A stretch of DNA of 64,000 bases, taken from assembly GCA_033558025.1 (NCBI GenBank), contig JAUCEF010000017.1, positions 1,984,001 to 2,048,000 of the forward strand. The letters run 5' to 3'. Positions 22,875 through 32,514 of the stretch are shown here, piece after piece. Under the pieces are notes generated by a model that was not told the origin of the DNA, ran no database searches, and saw nothing but the letters and a program-made list of their open reading frames with translations. The DNA is from Phytophthora sp. 'mugwort' (taxonomy: Eukaryota; Oomycota; Peronosporomycetes; Peronosporales; Peronosporaceae). Both the position numbers and the translations under genes were made by a program. Position 1 is the stretch's first letter. Each line of letters opens with the position of its first letter.

Positions 22875-23134
22875 TGTTGAAATAGCCTCCTTTTTATGGT
22901 ACTATGTACCAATCCAGCCTGTACTGGCTGATGACCAGTACTAGAATCCCCTTTTAAGGTGTTAAGTATGGTCTTTTGTATATAATACTGAAGTCCATAG
23001 TTGAAGGCTTGGTTGCCTTCAGCACCAGCCATCTGCTGGTGCCTGCAGGAGACTCCCTACTCAATATACCTCACTTCGTCTTTGACCATCTCCTACACAC
23101 CACTCGCTTCTTTATCCAGCTATTTCCTTCAACA
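22875..23134 (+). repeat. 3' LTR of the Copia element
   Basis: 260 bases, TGTTGAAATAGCC to TTCCTTCAACA, clearly the partner of the 5' LTR with scattered substitutions and an extra block around TGGTGCCTGCAGGAGACTCC (about 23037-23056). Divergence between the two LTRs shows that the insertion is not recent. Confidence 0.9.
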
Positions 23135-23860
23135 GGATTCTGTGGGGGGTACGGAGCAGGTTACCCCGGCCATGGAGACATCGATATCGGTAGCGGATAC
23201 ACTTACAAGATGCTCAAGAACGAGGTGCGACCTCCGCACTGTATGCCAGAACGCTGGAGCCAAGACGTACACGGACTGGAGGAAGAGAATCGCAGTGGCC
23301 CCGGTCAAACCGCGTACTTGCGTGTCTGCCTAATGGCCGCACAAGAATGGCGTCGGCACACAGCACGGCGTCTACTGGACGGGCCGGGTCGGCACGTCGT
23401 CTACGTCTACTCTTGAAATGAAACCCGAGAACTTGCTCGACGGACACACGGTGGATTACGACGACGGAGGTAGTGATGAGACGGTCGACTACGACAGGAA
23501 TCCCAGTGGTTGTGCAGGCGATGGCAAGCCGTGGTTGGCGCTTTTGTCGTGTCGGCAGGTACTACCCCGGGCATCTACCCCCCCCCCCCAACATGGTTTG
23601 GGCATTGGACGTTTTGGCTTGACAACCAGGATGCATACATGGATTAGGCGCAGGCCAAGAGATACTTAGATGCAGCATAATAGACCGGTTTTGAGGTGGA
23701 CGTGACGTTGGGTGGGGCCACTGCGGTTGCTGTGGCGATAACTATGACACTGGCTCCGCCCGCTCAAACGCTGGCTCCTTTGTCCGTTGGAGCGGAAGTC
23801 CCAACGCCCGCACCGGCACCCGTTCCGACACCCGTTCCGGCATCCGGGCTCTCCCTGTAT
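23135..23860 (+). pseudogene. 3' part of the dead AA17-type LPMO gene
   Basis: Begins GGATTCTGTGGGGGGTACGG, continuing the gene interrupted at 16144 (GNG/FCGGYGAGYPG). Homology to the live AA17 gene then continues in shifting frames: YTYKMLKNEV, TYTDWRKR, the LLDGHTVDYDDGG region near 23445 and a final VDVT strand near 23695. It ends in a Pro/Thr/Ala-coding linker with repeated CCCGTTCCG words near 23810-23850. Frameshifts, an in-frame TAG near 23646 and a poly-C tract (about 23579-23589) destroy the frame. The cysteine tail is not found; a Merlin-type element follows. Confidence 0.82.
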
Positions 23861-23899
23861 AAGGCCCCACACGACCATCGACAGTTCAGATTCGAATCT

Positions 23900-25270
23900 A
23901 TAAAAGCATTAATCATTTCATTATGCAACCTTCTACTACTCAGTAGTAATACGTACATCACGATACCGGTGCAGCACCTGCGTCGGCGTTGCCTGTGGCG
24001 GAATGGACCAGATTCGCCACAGGTACTCGTCAAGGTGCATAGGAAGAAGCGCCTTCTTCATTCCCCGCATTACCTAGTGAAACAGACAGTTAAAACTCTT
24101 TTGCATAGCAAACGTAACAAATCTAACGGACCTTCACTGTTGCTTGACCCGGATCTCCCAGGCACCCTCGATGCCGTTCGAGGTGACCGGATCGACGTAA
24201 GCTCGCTGTGGTTGACCTACAGATGGTTGTACTTCATGCTGCGTAGCACAGGGTTAGTGGCCAGCGTGTGCTTGCCGTTCACCGACACATAGGAAGCGAA
24301 CTGGTCGCTAATAATCGTCGTGCTACGATCATTCGAGTGCATTAGTGTTAGAGAAAGTGTAATATAACAGCAATATATACTCACCCGCCTTGATGTGCTT
24401 TTTGATTAGCTTTGAGAGCGTAGGCTTCGTACGGTCGGCTTACGTCACCACGTCGAACCAGCGGGTGGTGGTTTTGTCTACCCCACCGAACGGCCAGCAG
24501 TCTGGGAAGCGACGACCCAGGTTGTACTTCGATTTTTTTCAACGAGGTCTCGTCGATCTCGACGACGTGCCCCTCGCCGCCCACCTCCATTGGAATGGAC
24601 ATCATTTTTTAGAGCAGATGTCTCTGCAGTACGTATACTACTGCATCGCCGCCTGCTCGTTCACGCCCACCCTGTTCGCAGCCTTGGTGACAGCGTTCGA
24701 GCACTCCAGTGGCAGAACAGGCGGACGAGTTTGCGGAGGGACAGCTTGCTCTTTGCAAAGAAGGACCCCGTGTGAGCGCTGAGCTCGGTGCGGCAGGACG
24801 CGCGCGAGCAGCACCAGCGCTCGTGTGCCACGTTTAAACGCCTGTCCTTGATGCACTTCGGGCACAGCAGCGACGACGGCACGAGATGTACGGCCATGCA
24901 CCACTCCAATGTGGTCGACGCGGTGGACGTGATGTCCATCACGCCGTCGTACCTTGTGTGTTGCAGTCCGCGGCTGCGTGCACGTCGACTAGACGTGGCA
25001 GTCGTGGGCATGTTGCCGCCGCCGCCGACACGCTGGCGTTGGAAGAAGGCGCGCGGCTGGAGGGCATGTTAGATGGAGAGGAGGGTGATAGCGGGGACTT
25101 GGGCTCTCTGCAGAAGTTTGCAAATGAGATCCCAAATGAAAGCTTGCTTAAGCGCGCGCGTCTTTGAATTTTTTGCGCCCTTTGTAGGGCTGTATCTGAG
25201 TTCGTCTTTCATATCTACATAGTGACAATGGGCACAAGTTGTAGCGATCCTGCTAATGTGGGGCACGTGG
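23900..25270 (-). mobile_element. Merlin/IS1595-type DNA transposon relic
   Basis: Minus-strand transposase pieces in several frames. The N-terminal zinc ribbon is near 24720-24870 (LCPKCIKDRR, WCCSRASCRTE, SFFAKSKLSL). The DDE core is near 24400-24580 (GHVVEIDETSLKK, then GRRFPDCWPFGGVDKTTTRWF in another frame). Near 24240-24320 comes ISDQFASYVSVNGKH, followed by VNHSE and a late LWRIWS-like segment near 24010. This order (zinc ribbon, VEIDET, fGGvdr, SDqfaSY, VNHSe) is that of Merlin/ISXO2-like transposases. Frameshifts and stops make it a pseudogene. Ends were not determined. It lies where the linker of the dead AA17 copy would continue. Confidence 0.7.
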
Positions 25271-25309
25271 TTACACTGCTGTCTGCAGGTTGCGTGTGTG
25301 GGACATGTT

Positions 25310-25327
25310 TTGTAGGTTAACCTACAA
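25310..25327. repeat. Perfect 18-base palindrome
   Basis: TTGTAGGTTAACCTACAA is its own reverse complement. It lies near the right edge of the Merlin-type relic and may be part of a terminal or subterminal structure; function unknown. Confidence 0.7.
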
Positions 25328-25370
25328 GTGGGGGGTTATCCGGCTGCCGCTCTGATTCTTTCCCCATCTC

Positions 25371-25626
25371 AGGCCCCCCGCCGGTTCCAGTGGCTAAGAC
25401 AGGAGTTCCTATCGTCATCGCTGTAGCTCTAACGACGACGGCAGCGACAGAAGCGGGTGATACTGGGACCGTTGCGCCTGCACTCGTGGACAGCGGTAAA
25501 GATGATAGCCTTCCGCCTGCGGAGTACGGCTTGGGCGAGATGGCCACCGTTCGCCCGGCAATTGACAGCTTTGCAAGCGCGAACAATACTTTGGCCTCGA
25601 CTCCGAAACCGATGTCGGCAAGGTAG
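25371..25626 (+). pseudogene. Pro/Thr/Ala-coding segment, possible tail of the dead AA17 gene
   Basis: An open plus-strand frame from within CCCCCCGCCGGTTCCAGTGG onward encodes a Thr/Ala/Pro/Val-rich stretch (VPIVIAVALTTTAATEAGD). Its composition resembles the linker of the AA17 copy that is cut off at about 23855. If so, the Merlin-type element sits inside the linker. There is no conserved domain to confirm this. Confidence 0.3.
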
Positions 25627-26027
25627 GACAGGAGGAACCTTCGACACCGCCAATACCGGTGACCGCATCGAATTCAGGATCTGGATCAAAGTCTCCAGAT
25701 AGCGCATCTACAAGGATAGTTTTCCTTGCGCAGATAGAGGAGTTAAGCGAAGCGATAAACAACACGGAGCACGCAGAAGGAAAACGCGTTTTATATAAGA
25801 AGGAAGTTATACAAGTACCATAAACGGGCGCGTGGCATGCGAGTCAAATTCCAAGGTTACGATACATTTGGATTTCGGCAAACGCGAACAGAGCTACGCC
25901 ACCAGGCAAGAACGGCAGGGCTCCATCGGTGTCCGTGCTGGCGACGCAACATAATTTTAGGTACGTAACTGGCTGCTTTCCCGTACTAAGTGCTCGAATA
26001 ATATTTTAGGGGGGTTCTCGCTATATC

Positions 26028-26245
26028 ATCGGGGCGACCGCACGCATGCGCCCTGTCCACGCAGCACGCGATACGGCCATACAGCCGGCGAGACTTCGAC
26101 ACGACCATACATTCACACGAGACGGCCATATAGCCACTCGAAATAGCCGTACAGCCGTCGCACAATATACGAAATTGTCATAGAGCATTCCGGACTCGAC
26201 AAAGGCATACACCCACGCGGAATGGCCATACAGCGTTCGTTCATC
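26028..26245. repeat. Degenerate tandem array of a GCCATACAGCC motif
   Basis: Seven or so units of about 22-30 bases, each carrying a form of GGCCATACAGCC followed by a CG-rich spacer (for example at 26072, 26123, 26145 and 26223). Units diverge strongly. The array lies between the Merlin relic and the first Crypton. No coding meaning is visible. Confidence 0.6.
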
Positions 26246-26631
26246 ATATCATCACGACTCCGACCGTCGCCGCATTTCCGACTAGCATCCGACCATATCG
26301 CAGAATTTTATATCGCACCAAGTTGTGGAGGCTTTCGTAAAATGACATACAGCCCGTAAAAAATCCCCTCGCAAATGACTGGCTCATTGATAGGTGGCAG
26401 GCGTAATTACATCTTGCAAATGAGTGACACACGTGCAATTTTGACTGCGCCATTTTGCCTGCGACCTCAGTGATCGATTGACCACCTGGCCTGGTGAATT
26501 GAGGGGTTGTGCCCATGGCACTTCTAAGAGGGTTGTCGCTTCCGCAAAAAACCGTGGTCGTTAATTCCCCGTCGATCCTCCAGCTGAGTATCCCCTGCGA
26601 TGTTGTTGTCTAACCCCACCCCCCCCCCCCC
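26246..26631. other. Unassigned sequence with a terminal poly-C run
   Basis: No gene or known repeat recognised. It ends in a run of more than ten C (about 26616-26631), just before a tRNA-like sequence. Confidence 0.35.
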
Positions 26632-26712
26632 GATGTAGCTCAATGGAAGAGCTTCCCTCGCGATGCAGATGACGAGGCTCCTTGAGCACAGCGTTAGATC
26701 CCGTTGACGGTA
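26632..26712 (+). repeat. tRNA-derived sequence (SINE head or tRNA pseudogene)
   Basis: GATGTAGCTCAATGGAAGAGC has the A-box and a perfect D-arm (GCTC/GAGC). A T-arm-like hairpin follows (CAGCG, loop TTAGATCC, CGTTG) with a degenerate B-box (GTTAGATCCC instead of GGTTCGAATCC). Between them CCTCG pairs with CGAGG, but the loop is 12 bases, so no normal anticodon arm forms. This is not a working tRNA. A tRNA-derived SINE head is the likeliest reading. Confidence 0.5.
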
Positions 26713-26740
26713 CGTTTCGCGCGCGGAGGTACGCCACGAC

Positions 26741-28896
26741 TTAGCTTGATGCTATCTCTCCAAGCTGGCGGACATTATCCTTGTAGCTCGGTGACAACTC
26801 GTCGAGCGCGTATCCGTCTTCAATGAAGAGCTTCATGAAGGCCACGAGGTGCTTGGCGTCCGACCTCTTGTGCTTGTTAGTACTCAGCCATCCACGCGGA
26901 ACTGCCGTGTACCATGCAAACCAGGTGTCGACGAGAGGTATCGTCTTCATCTACGTCGGCGCTTCACTGGTACGTTTTCATCTTCATCTCCTGATCGCTT
27001 TGCCTGCTCACCGCGGTGTCCTGATGTGTTCTCTCCAGTGTTGATGCTTGTAGCTTCTAGCAAGTTGACCCGAGCCTCGAGGCGACAGTTGACCGCGATT
27101 AACCTTTCTATCAATGCAGTCTGATGATCGAACGCAACTTTGGCCTTCATGTTCCTTCCGTCAAGTCGTCCGCGGTGGTGTGAGCAGGATCAGCAGACCT
27201 CGTGAGTTGCAGTGACCAAGCAAGCAGATTTATTAAATTTTTTAGTTTTAATGTAAAAAAGGTATCTAAAAATTCATTAATAAATATTAAAATTATAAAA
27301 AATTAAAGTTATGCTTATAGCTTAAATGGATATAGCGTTAGCTTGCGGATCTATAAAATGAAAGTTCTGATAAAAAAAATTACAAATCCAAATAGAATTC
27401 AAATTAAAAATTCTATGGAGTCTTTAATTCATCATTTTAAATATTATTCGGAAAATATTTGTGTAAATGCTGGTGAAACTTATAACAGGTTCGACGTGGT
27501 CACACCAGAGGCCTTGGCGCAGCGCTGGATCGTTGTCATCGCTGGCCCCTGCGCGTTGGTCTTCATCACTGACGGGTAGTGGAGGATGATGGTTGCTGTC
27601 AGCATGTCTCTCACAGCAGCGCAAACGTTGAAGGCCTTGTTACCCAGCGCGTGACTCGCGTCTTGTGGCTAACCTTCCTAATCTGCTCTTGTGTTGCCGA
27701 GTCGAAGACTTCCAGCGATGGAAGAACAGAGGCTTGCTTTGGCGCCATTCCGCTCAGTACCTTCGCGACTTGATGGTCTTCTTTCGGAGTATTGAAGACG
27801 TAGGCGAAGGCTTTGTTCGTCGTGGTCAATTCCAGGCTCCGCGATCGAAGATCCACTGCGCCGTCAGCTCTGAGCACGCGTTGGGCATGCTGGGCACCGC
27901 CGCTCGAAACGAATGAGAGGTTAGCGGCTCTTCAACTCCAGCGGATCCAGCGCCACGATCGAGCAAGCGGTTGACAAGAGCGTGACTACCAATCGTCGGC
28001 GACGTGTGGACTGTACTGCTTCTTGTCGACGCCTGAGAAGAACCCAGGGTGCCGGTTTCCTCAAGCAGGTCCAGCAACGGGATGGAGTCGGTCAGCTCAA
28101 CGGGAACGTTTTTCGACTGCACTGGTAAGTGGTTGAGGAGCGCTGCACACGGCGACGCCTGGGTGATCAAAGCCAGCGCGAGCGCCAGCAGCGGACAAGT
28201 CGCGAAGTCAGCATCGGGGAAGAGCGACAGTGCCCGCTCGTCGGACGTCTTCATGCGGATGAAGAGGATGAAGAACACGCCGCCAGCACCTATGGAGAGC
28301 TGCTGCTTCCGAACGAAGGTCAGGTCCGAAGCGCGGCCAAAGAGGTACCACAAGAGGCATAACAGAGCTACATCTTGGTAGTCTGACGCACAGCTAGCCG
28401 TTGAATACAGATACCTTGTCATCTTCTTGAGATCCTCCTTCGTGCATGCAACCGCCTTTTTGACAAATCCATCACTTTCGCGCTTGATGCAGTGCTGCTC
28501 AAACGTGCGCCCCATGCTCAGCAGCTGCCGTGCTACAGTGCCGCCTTGGACAGGATACTCGTCCAGGAGCCAGCACTTCACCTGGCGGAAATATTGAGCG
28601 ACGGAGTGGCGCGACAGGTCCCGTGCTCCTGAGTGAAATGCCAGGTACACGCCAAACTTGCCCATTAGCGTCACTAGAATACCGCCTGCGCGGCTTGGGT
28701 CCGAGACGACCAAAGCCCTAACATGATCCATGCTCGTGATCTCGGCGGAGAGAAAGCGCTCGAAAGCCTTCATGGCCGTCGCTCGCGCGCGCTTGGTGTT
28801 GGCTTCAAGTCGTTCAGGCTCATCGTTATTGGTTGGAGAGGCGGCAAATACGCGAGTAATATGTGGCACACCACACGTTTGTAGCACGATACACAT
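26741..28896 (-). mobile_element. Crypton-like tyrosine recombinase element, copy 1 (broken)
   Basis: Minus-strand gene of a tyrosine recombinase. The first frame (27826..28896) has helices of a core-binding domain (LMGKFGVYLAFHSGARDLSR), then the catalytic domain with the first Arg box (WYLFGRASDLTFVRKQ) and the His-x-x-Arg box (LTSHSFR). A frameshift follows near 27905. The tyrosine box (TTNKAFAYVFNTPKEDHQ) continues in another frame (27611..27877). Beyond the mitochondrial insert, the C-terminus has a coiled coil (LIERLIAVNCRLEARVNLLE) and a GCR1_C-like DNA-binding domain (DTWFAWYTAVPRGWLS, SDAKHLVAFMKLF, GYALDELSPSY). Tyrosine recombinase plus GCR1_C-like domain is the Crypton layout. Element ends were not determined. 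Confidence 0.85.
27226..27486 (+). other. Nuclear insertion of mitochondrial DNA (NUMT), chimeric
   Basis: A sharply AT-rich block of about 261 bases within the GC-balanced Crypton gene. The left part (27226-27311) is mitochondrial-like spacer. A truncated tRNA-like sequence follows (about 27311-27368, TAGCTTAAATGGATATAGC; anticodon possibly GCG, Arg), cut in its T-arm. At about 27370 it joins a fragment of nad7 (complex I 49-kDa subunit): KITNPNRIQIKNSMESLIHHF and AGETYN. The flanking Crypton frame reads through in phase if the block is ignored (NLLAWSL), so the block is an insertion, with CA/CAG microhomology at the joints. Two mitochondrial pieces fused end to end suggest capture by end joining. 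Confidence 0.85.
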
Positions 28897-30509
28897 GTCT
28901 GGGCGTCAGCTCCGACCAGATACGTCGGAATCGCTCTGCTTCCGACTGCAACCTCTATTCGCGTTCTTATTGGATGAAAATGAAAAATTTTAAGCGATTT
29001 GACTCGCCAAAAACTTTGAAGCTGGTTTTCATTGGCTAAAATGAATCGGAGAATAATTTCATTGGCTAATATGCACTATACTATGATCAAGTTTGGTCGG
29101 AGAGATAATGTTATTCATCCATATAAATCCCATAAATCTCCGACCTCCGACGGGCTCCGACCCGCGCAGAAACAGTCCTAAGTAGTGTAAAGGTTGTGTA
29201 TTTAACGTGGAGTGTGTTTGAGGTTAGGAGATCTATGTCAGGATGTGCACCCAGAGGGCGTGCTATAGGGCCGATTAGGAAAAGTTTATAGACGGGCCAC
29301 AGGCTCTGAAACGGCCTGTGGGCTGAGAAAACGGCTAAAACCTATTCAGGCTGTTTTCCAGCCTACAACAGCCGCGGGGACATGTGAGCGCTCCACGGCA
29401 GATTAGAAAATGAGGCCACGCCCAAAAATCGGGGTCCACTATGTGGAGAACCTGGTCCTTTTTACAATAGATGTTACGCGTAAATACGCCAGCTAGTGAG
29501 TGCTTGCACAACACAGGTAAAACCTCAAAAACGAGGTTTATTGAAACGGTTGGCTTCTGCTGCCGCAGAGGCAGGAGCAGCCTCACTCTTCTTTAATTTT
29601 TCGCAACGGACAAGTCGCCCGCCCACACATTGCCCAATAGTTCGGGCTTACTGTATAATTGTATCTATCATGTTTTTACCATTGCTGTTCCGCAAGAAGG
29701 TTAAGCTTTGTGTTCGATGCTGCACTCAAATTATATGTTTGCGTACTCTGTTACGAGGTTAACTTCGCTGTTCCATTCGGAGGTTAAGCTTAGTGTTCAC
29801 TACGGGGTTACCATTCACCTGCTAAAGCTCGTAATGACCTGACTTTTTCTCCTTACTCGATTGCTGCTTATTCTTCCTTGTTGTTCAGCGAATTGTCCTC
29901 CACAGCTTCGTCTTCAAAGAATGTCTTGCGGACAAGAAGGCGGCGCTCTTCCTCGAAGGCAGCGACAAGCTTTTCGTTCAAGTAGGTCTTCGGCTCCCAA
30001 GTTGGCTGCCAGTCGACCAATAGTATGTAACCTTTTTCTCACGCTTCCAGTTCAGCAACTTGCGAACGTAGTGCACCGGTTCGTCCTCGCGGTCTTTGTC
30101 AGTGGTCTGCTCGAGGCGTCGTCATCCACGTAGATAGAAGATGCAAGCCACTCCAGGTACCTCTTTTAGGCCGACCCTGCGCTTCTTCCGTTCGGCGAGC
30201 GAGGCGATGATGACGTGGATCGCTTCGGGGGAAAGGCTTGAGGAGGCGACCGTCGTGTTCATGGTAAGCCGCAGATGACGGATGGCCTCATTACTCACGT
30301 GAATCTTGTGCATCTTGCTAGCAGTAATGAAAAGGTCTTGAACTCCTTCGCGGAGCTAACTGCATTCTTCGTAGGCCTCGATGCGGGCATGATGGCAGTG
30401 GTGCGCACCGCGGAGTTTCGATAGCAAAGTCCCAGCGTCAAGAAAATCATCGAGACAAGTACACATAGCAATGGATGGCGAGAACGACACAGAGGTAAAA
30501 TATGCGTAA
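28897..30509. other. Region between the two Crypton copies
   Basis: The first 300 bases are the 5' flank of Crypton copy 1. They resemble the flank of copy 2 (CTCCGACC..ATA.GTCGGA near 28915, TTTGGTCGGAGA near 29092), so the element extends to about 29160. The rest is unassigned. A minus-strand frame at 29335-29586 (VDPDFWAWPHFLICRGAL, CPRGCC) and pieces at 29860-30313 (VHYVRKLLNW near 30070; HKIHVSNEAIRHLRL near 30290) look like decayed transposon genes, but I cannot name a family. Confidence 0.4.
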
Positions 30510-32514
30510 TTACGCAGCGGATATTAATCCAAGAATATTTGTAGTATGCACAGGGGCAGGGGCAACAATGCGACCGGCAGCTTGAAGGTGCTTGTAGTGT
30601 TGGATGAGAGGGTTTAGATGTCCGGCCTTGTGAAGCTTGCGCATGGACTTGAGGACGTTCTGAGCAGGGATCTCGTGCTGGGATAGAAACGAGAGCAGCT
30701 CCTTCTCAGCGGTTGCGTCAAGCTCCAGGACATCGTCTCGGTACTGCGGCGACCTCTCATCAAGCACGAACCCTTCAGCGAGGAACAACTTCAAGAACGC
30801 AGCGACAAGCTTGCCGGTGGATCTTGTATGTTTGGTGGAGCTGTCGGTCGAACTCCAGATGCGAGGCTCCTAGGTGTACCAGGAGAACCATACATCTTTC
30901 AGGTATGTCGTTGCACCCATACGTCGCGTTTTGGCTGGTGGCTCATTGGTTGTGTTCTCACTTGTGCCTTGCATCGCTGGTGCTAGCTGCGCCTTGTTGT
31001 AGACTTTAGCTTCCATAGTAAAAACGCGAACGTCGAGCTTGTGGTTAACCTGAATTAACTGCTCAATCAAGGCGGCTTAGTGAGAAATACGGGGTGCTTG
31101 GTAATATCGGTCGTGCTGTCTTGGGTCTTGGCTGTGTTGGTTTGGGGACTTGCGCTCGTGTTACACGTCAAGTGCGACGACCAAGATAGAAGGTCGTTGA
31201 TGGAGTAGGCTTCTCGCTGGCGCATTCTTCAAGTCGCTTGACAGCAGGGCTATCAGCTTCAGGGATGGATAATGGCGCAACAGGTAAGCCATGAGCGTGT
31301 CGATAACCCTCCCGTTCACGTTGTACTTCGCTGTCTTAAGCCCGTAGGATGCGTTGAATAGCGCCGCTGCGACGGTCCGAATCTTCGTTTGGGTGCCGGA
31401 GTCGAATGAATCCAGCGACAAGAGCGAAACGACTCGATCGGGATCTCGACCACTAAAGGACGCGAGCAACCTTGTGGTCTTCAGACGGTGTGTTGAAGAC
31501 GTACGCGAAGGCCTTGTTCGTCGCTGTCATGTTCCACGCTCCTCGGTCAAAAATCCACTGCACACACATACTGCCTCCATTCGCATGCTGTGCCCCGCCG
31601 CGTCGAAAGGAATGTGATGTCAGACGCTCCGTCACACCGGCCTGTTTAGCGACTCTCTCCAGGACACGATCGACGTAGCTGTGGATACCCGGCGACGAGT
31701 CAGTTGTCTTGCCTCCATCCGGGCGAGACGCTTCTAGCGGGACTGCAGATCCTGGCTGGTCGATCAAGTTAATAAGAGGCGTAGCAGGAGTCAGAATGGC
31801 TTGGGAAACGGCATGAGCTGCAGGAAGCCGATTCAGTAGCGACGCCGTCGGAGAAGCTTGGATCACCAATGCAAGCGCAATCGCGAGCGGTGGACACGTG
31901 GTGAAGTCGTCGTCAGGAAACAGCGAGAGGCGCTGTTCTTCGGCAGTCTTGATCCGCACGAAGAAGATATCGCCCGCGTCAATGGTCAGGTTAGCCTTGC
32001 GAAGAAGCGTGAGGTCCGACGCACGCCCGAACAAGAACTAGAGTAAGCATAGCGGAGCAGCGTCCTGGTAATCGACGGAAATAACAGCAGTCGAATAGAG
32101 ATACACCATCACCTGCTTGAGCGGGTTCTTCCTGCACGCAGGAGCTTTATTAACAAGGTTTCTGACTCTCTCTTCAGCAATAACGCTCCAGAACTTGGCC
32201 CTTCTTAATCAATGTATGGTCAATGCTGCCCGATGCTGAGGGAACTGGTCCAGCAGCCAGTTCTCAGCCTGTCGGTAGTACTGCATGACCGAGTTTCGAG
32301 GTAACATATTGCTATTACGACCCTCCTTGAAGGCGAGGTGCATGCCGAACTTGTCCACCACAGCTTCCAGGACTATTGCGACACGCTCGCGCTGCATGAC
32401 CACTTCTAGGTACTCCCAAGTTACGTCTTCCTCTTCGAGGAACTTCAGAAACGAGCGAGCTGCGCAGTCGTGAGCAAGCTTCGTTCTGGTCGATGCGAGG
32501 TCGTTCAGACTCAT
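30510..32514 (-). mobile_element. Crypton-like tyrosine recombinase element, copy 2 (broken)
   Basis: Second, diverged minus-strand copy. Frame 32209..32514 carries the core-binding region (VVDKFGMHLAFKEGRN, SVMQYYRQAENWLLDQFP). A break lies near 32040-32210. Frame 31453..32034 has the Arg box (FGRASDLTLLRKAN), the His-x-x-Arg box in full context (LTSHSFRRGGAQHANG), WIFDRGAWN and the tyrosine box (NKAFAYVFNTPSEDHK). The next frame (31161..31469) continues the C-terminal helices, then a coiled coil (30870..31070), DVWFSWYT and the GCR1_C-like end to 30510. At least three stops or shifts separate the frames (for example a TAG near 30870). Coding potential is otherwise well kept. Confidence 0.83.

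Larger units (their letters stand above)
16145..23134 (+). mobile_element. Decayed Ty1/Copia LTR retrotransposon inserted in an AA17 gene
   Basis: Seven kilobases bounded by related LTRs (16145..16386 and 22875..23134) that begin TGTTGAA and end TTCAACA. The target GGAT is repeated on both sides (16141-16144 and 23135-23138; a fifth T may be shared). A purine-rich tract (GGAGGCAGGGAGG) precedes the 3' LTR, as expected for plus-strand priming. The internal order gag, protease, integrase, reverse transcriptase, RNase H is that of Copia. All domains carry stops or frameshifts, so the copy is dead. About 1.7 kb between RNase H and the polypurine tract seems foreign to the element. Confidence 0.92.

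Noticed and set aside
26028..26245. CRISPR-like array
   Set aside because: Repeat units are diverged and of uneven length, the organism is eukaryotic, and there are no cas genes.
26632..26712. Functional nuclear tRNA gene
   Set aside because: No normal seven-base anticodon loop can be folded and the B-box is degenerate.
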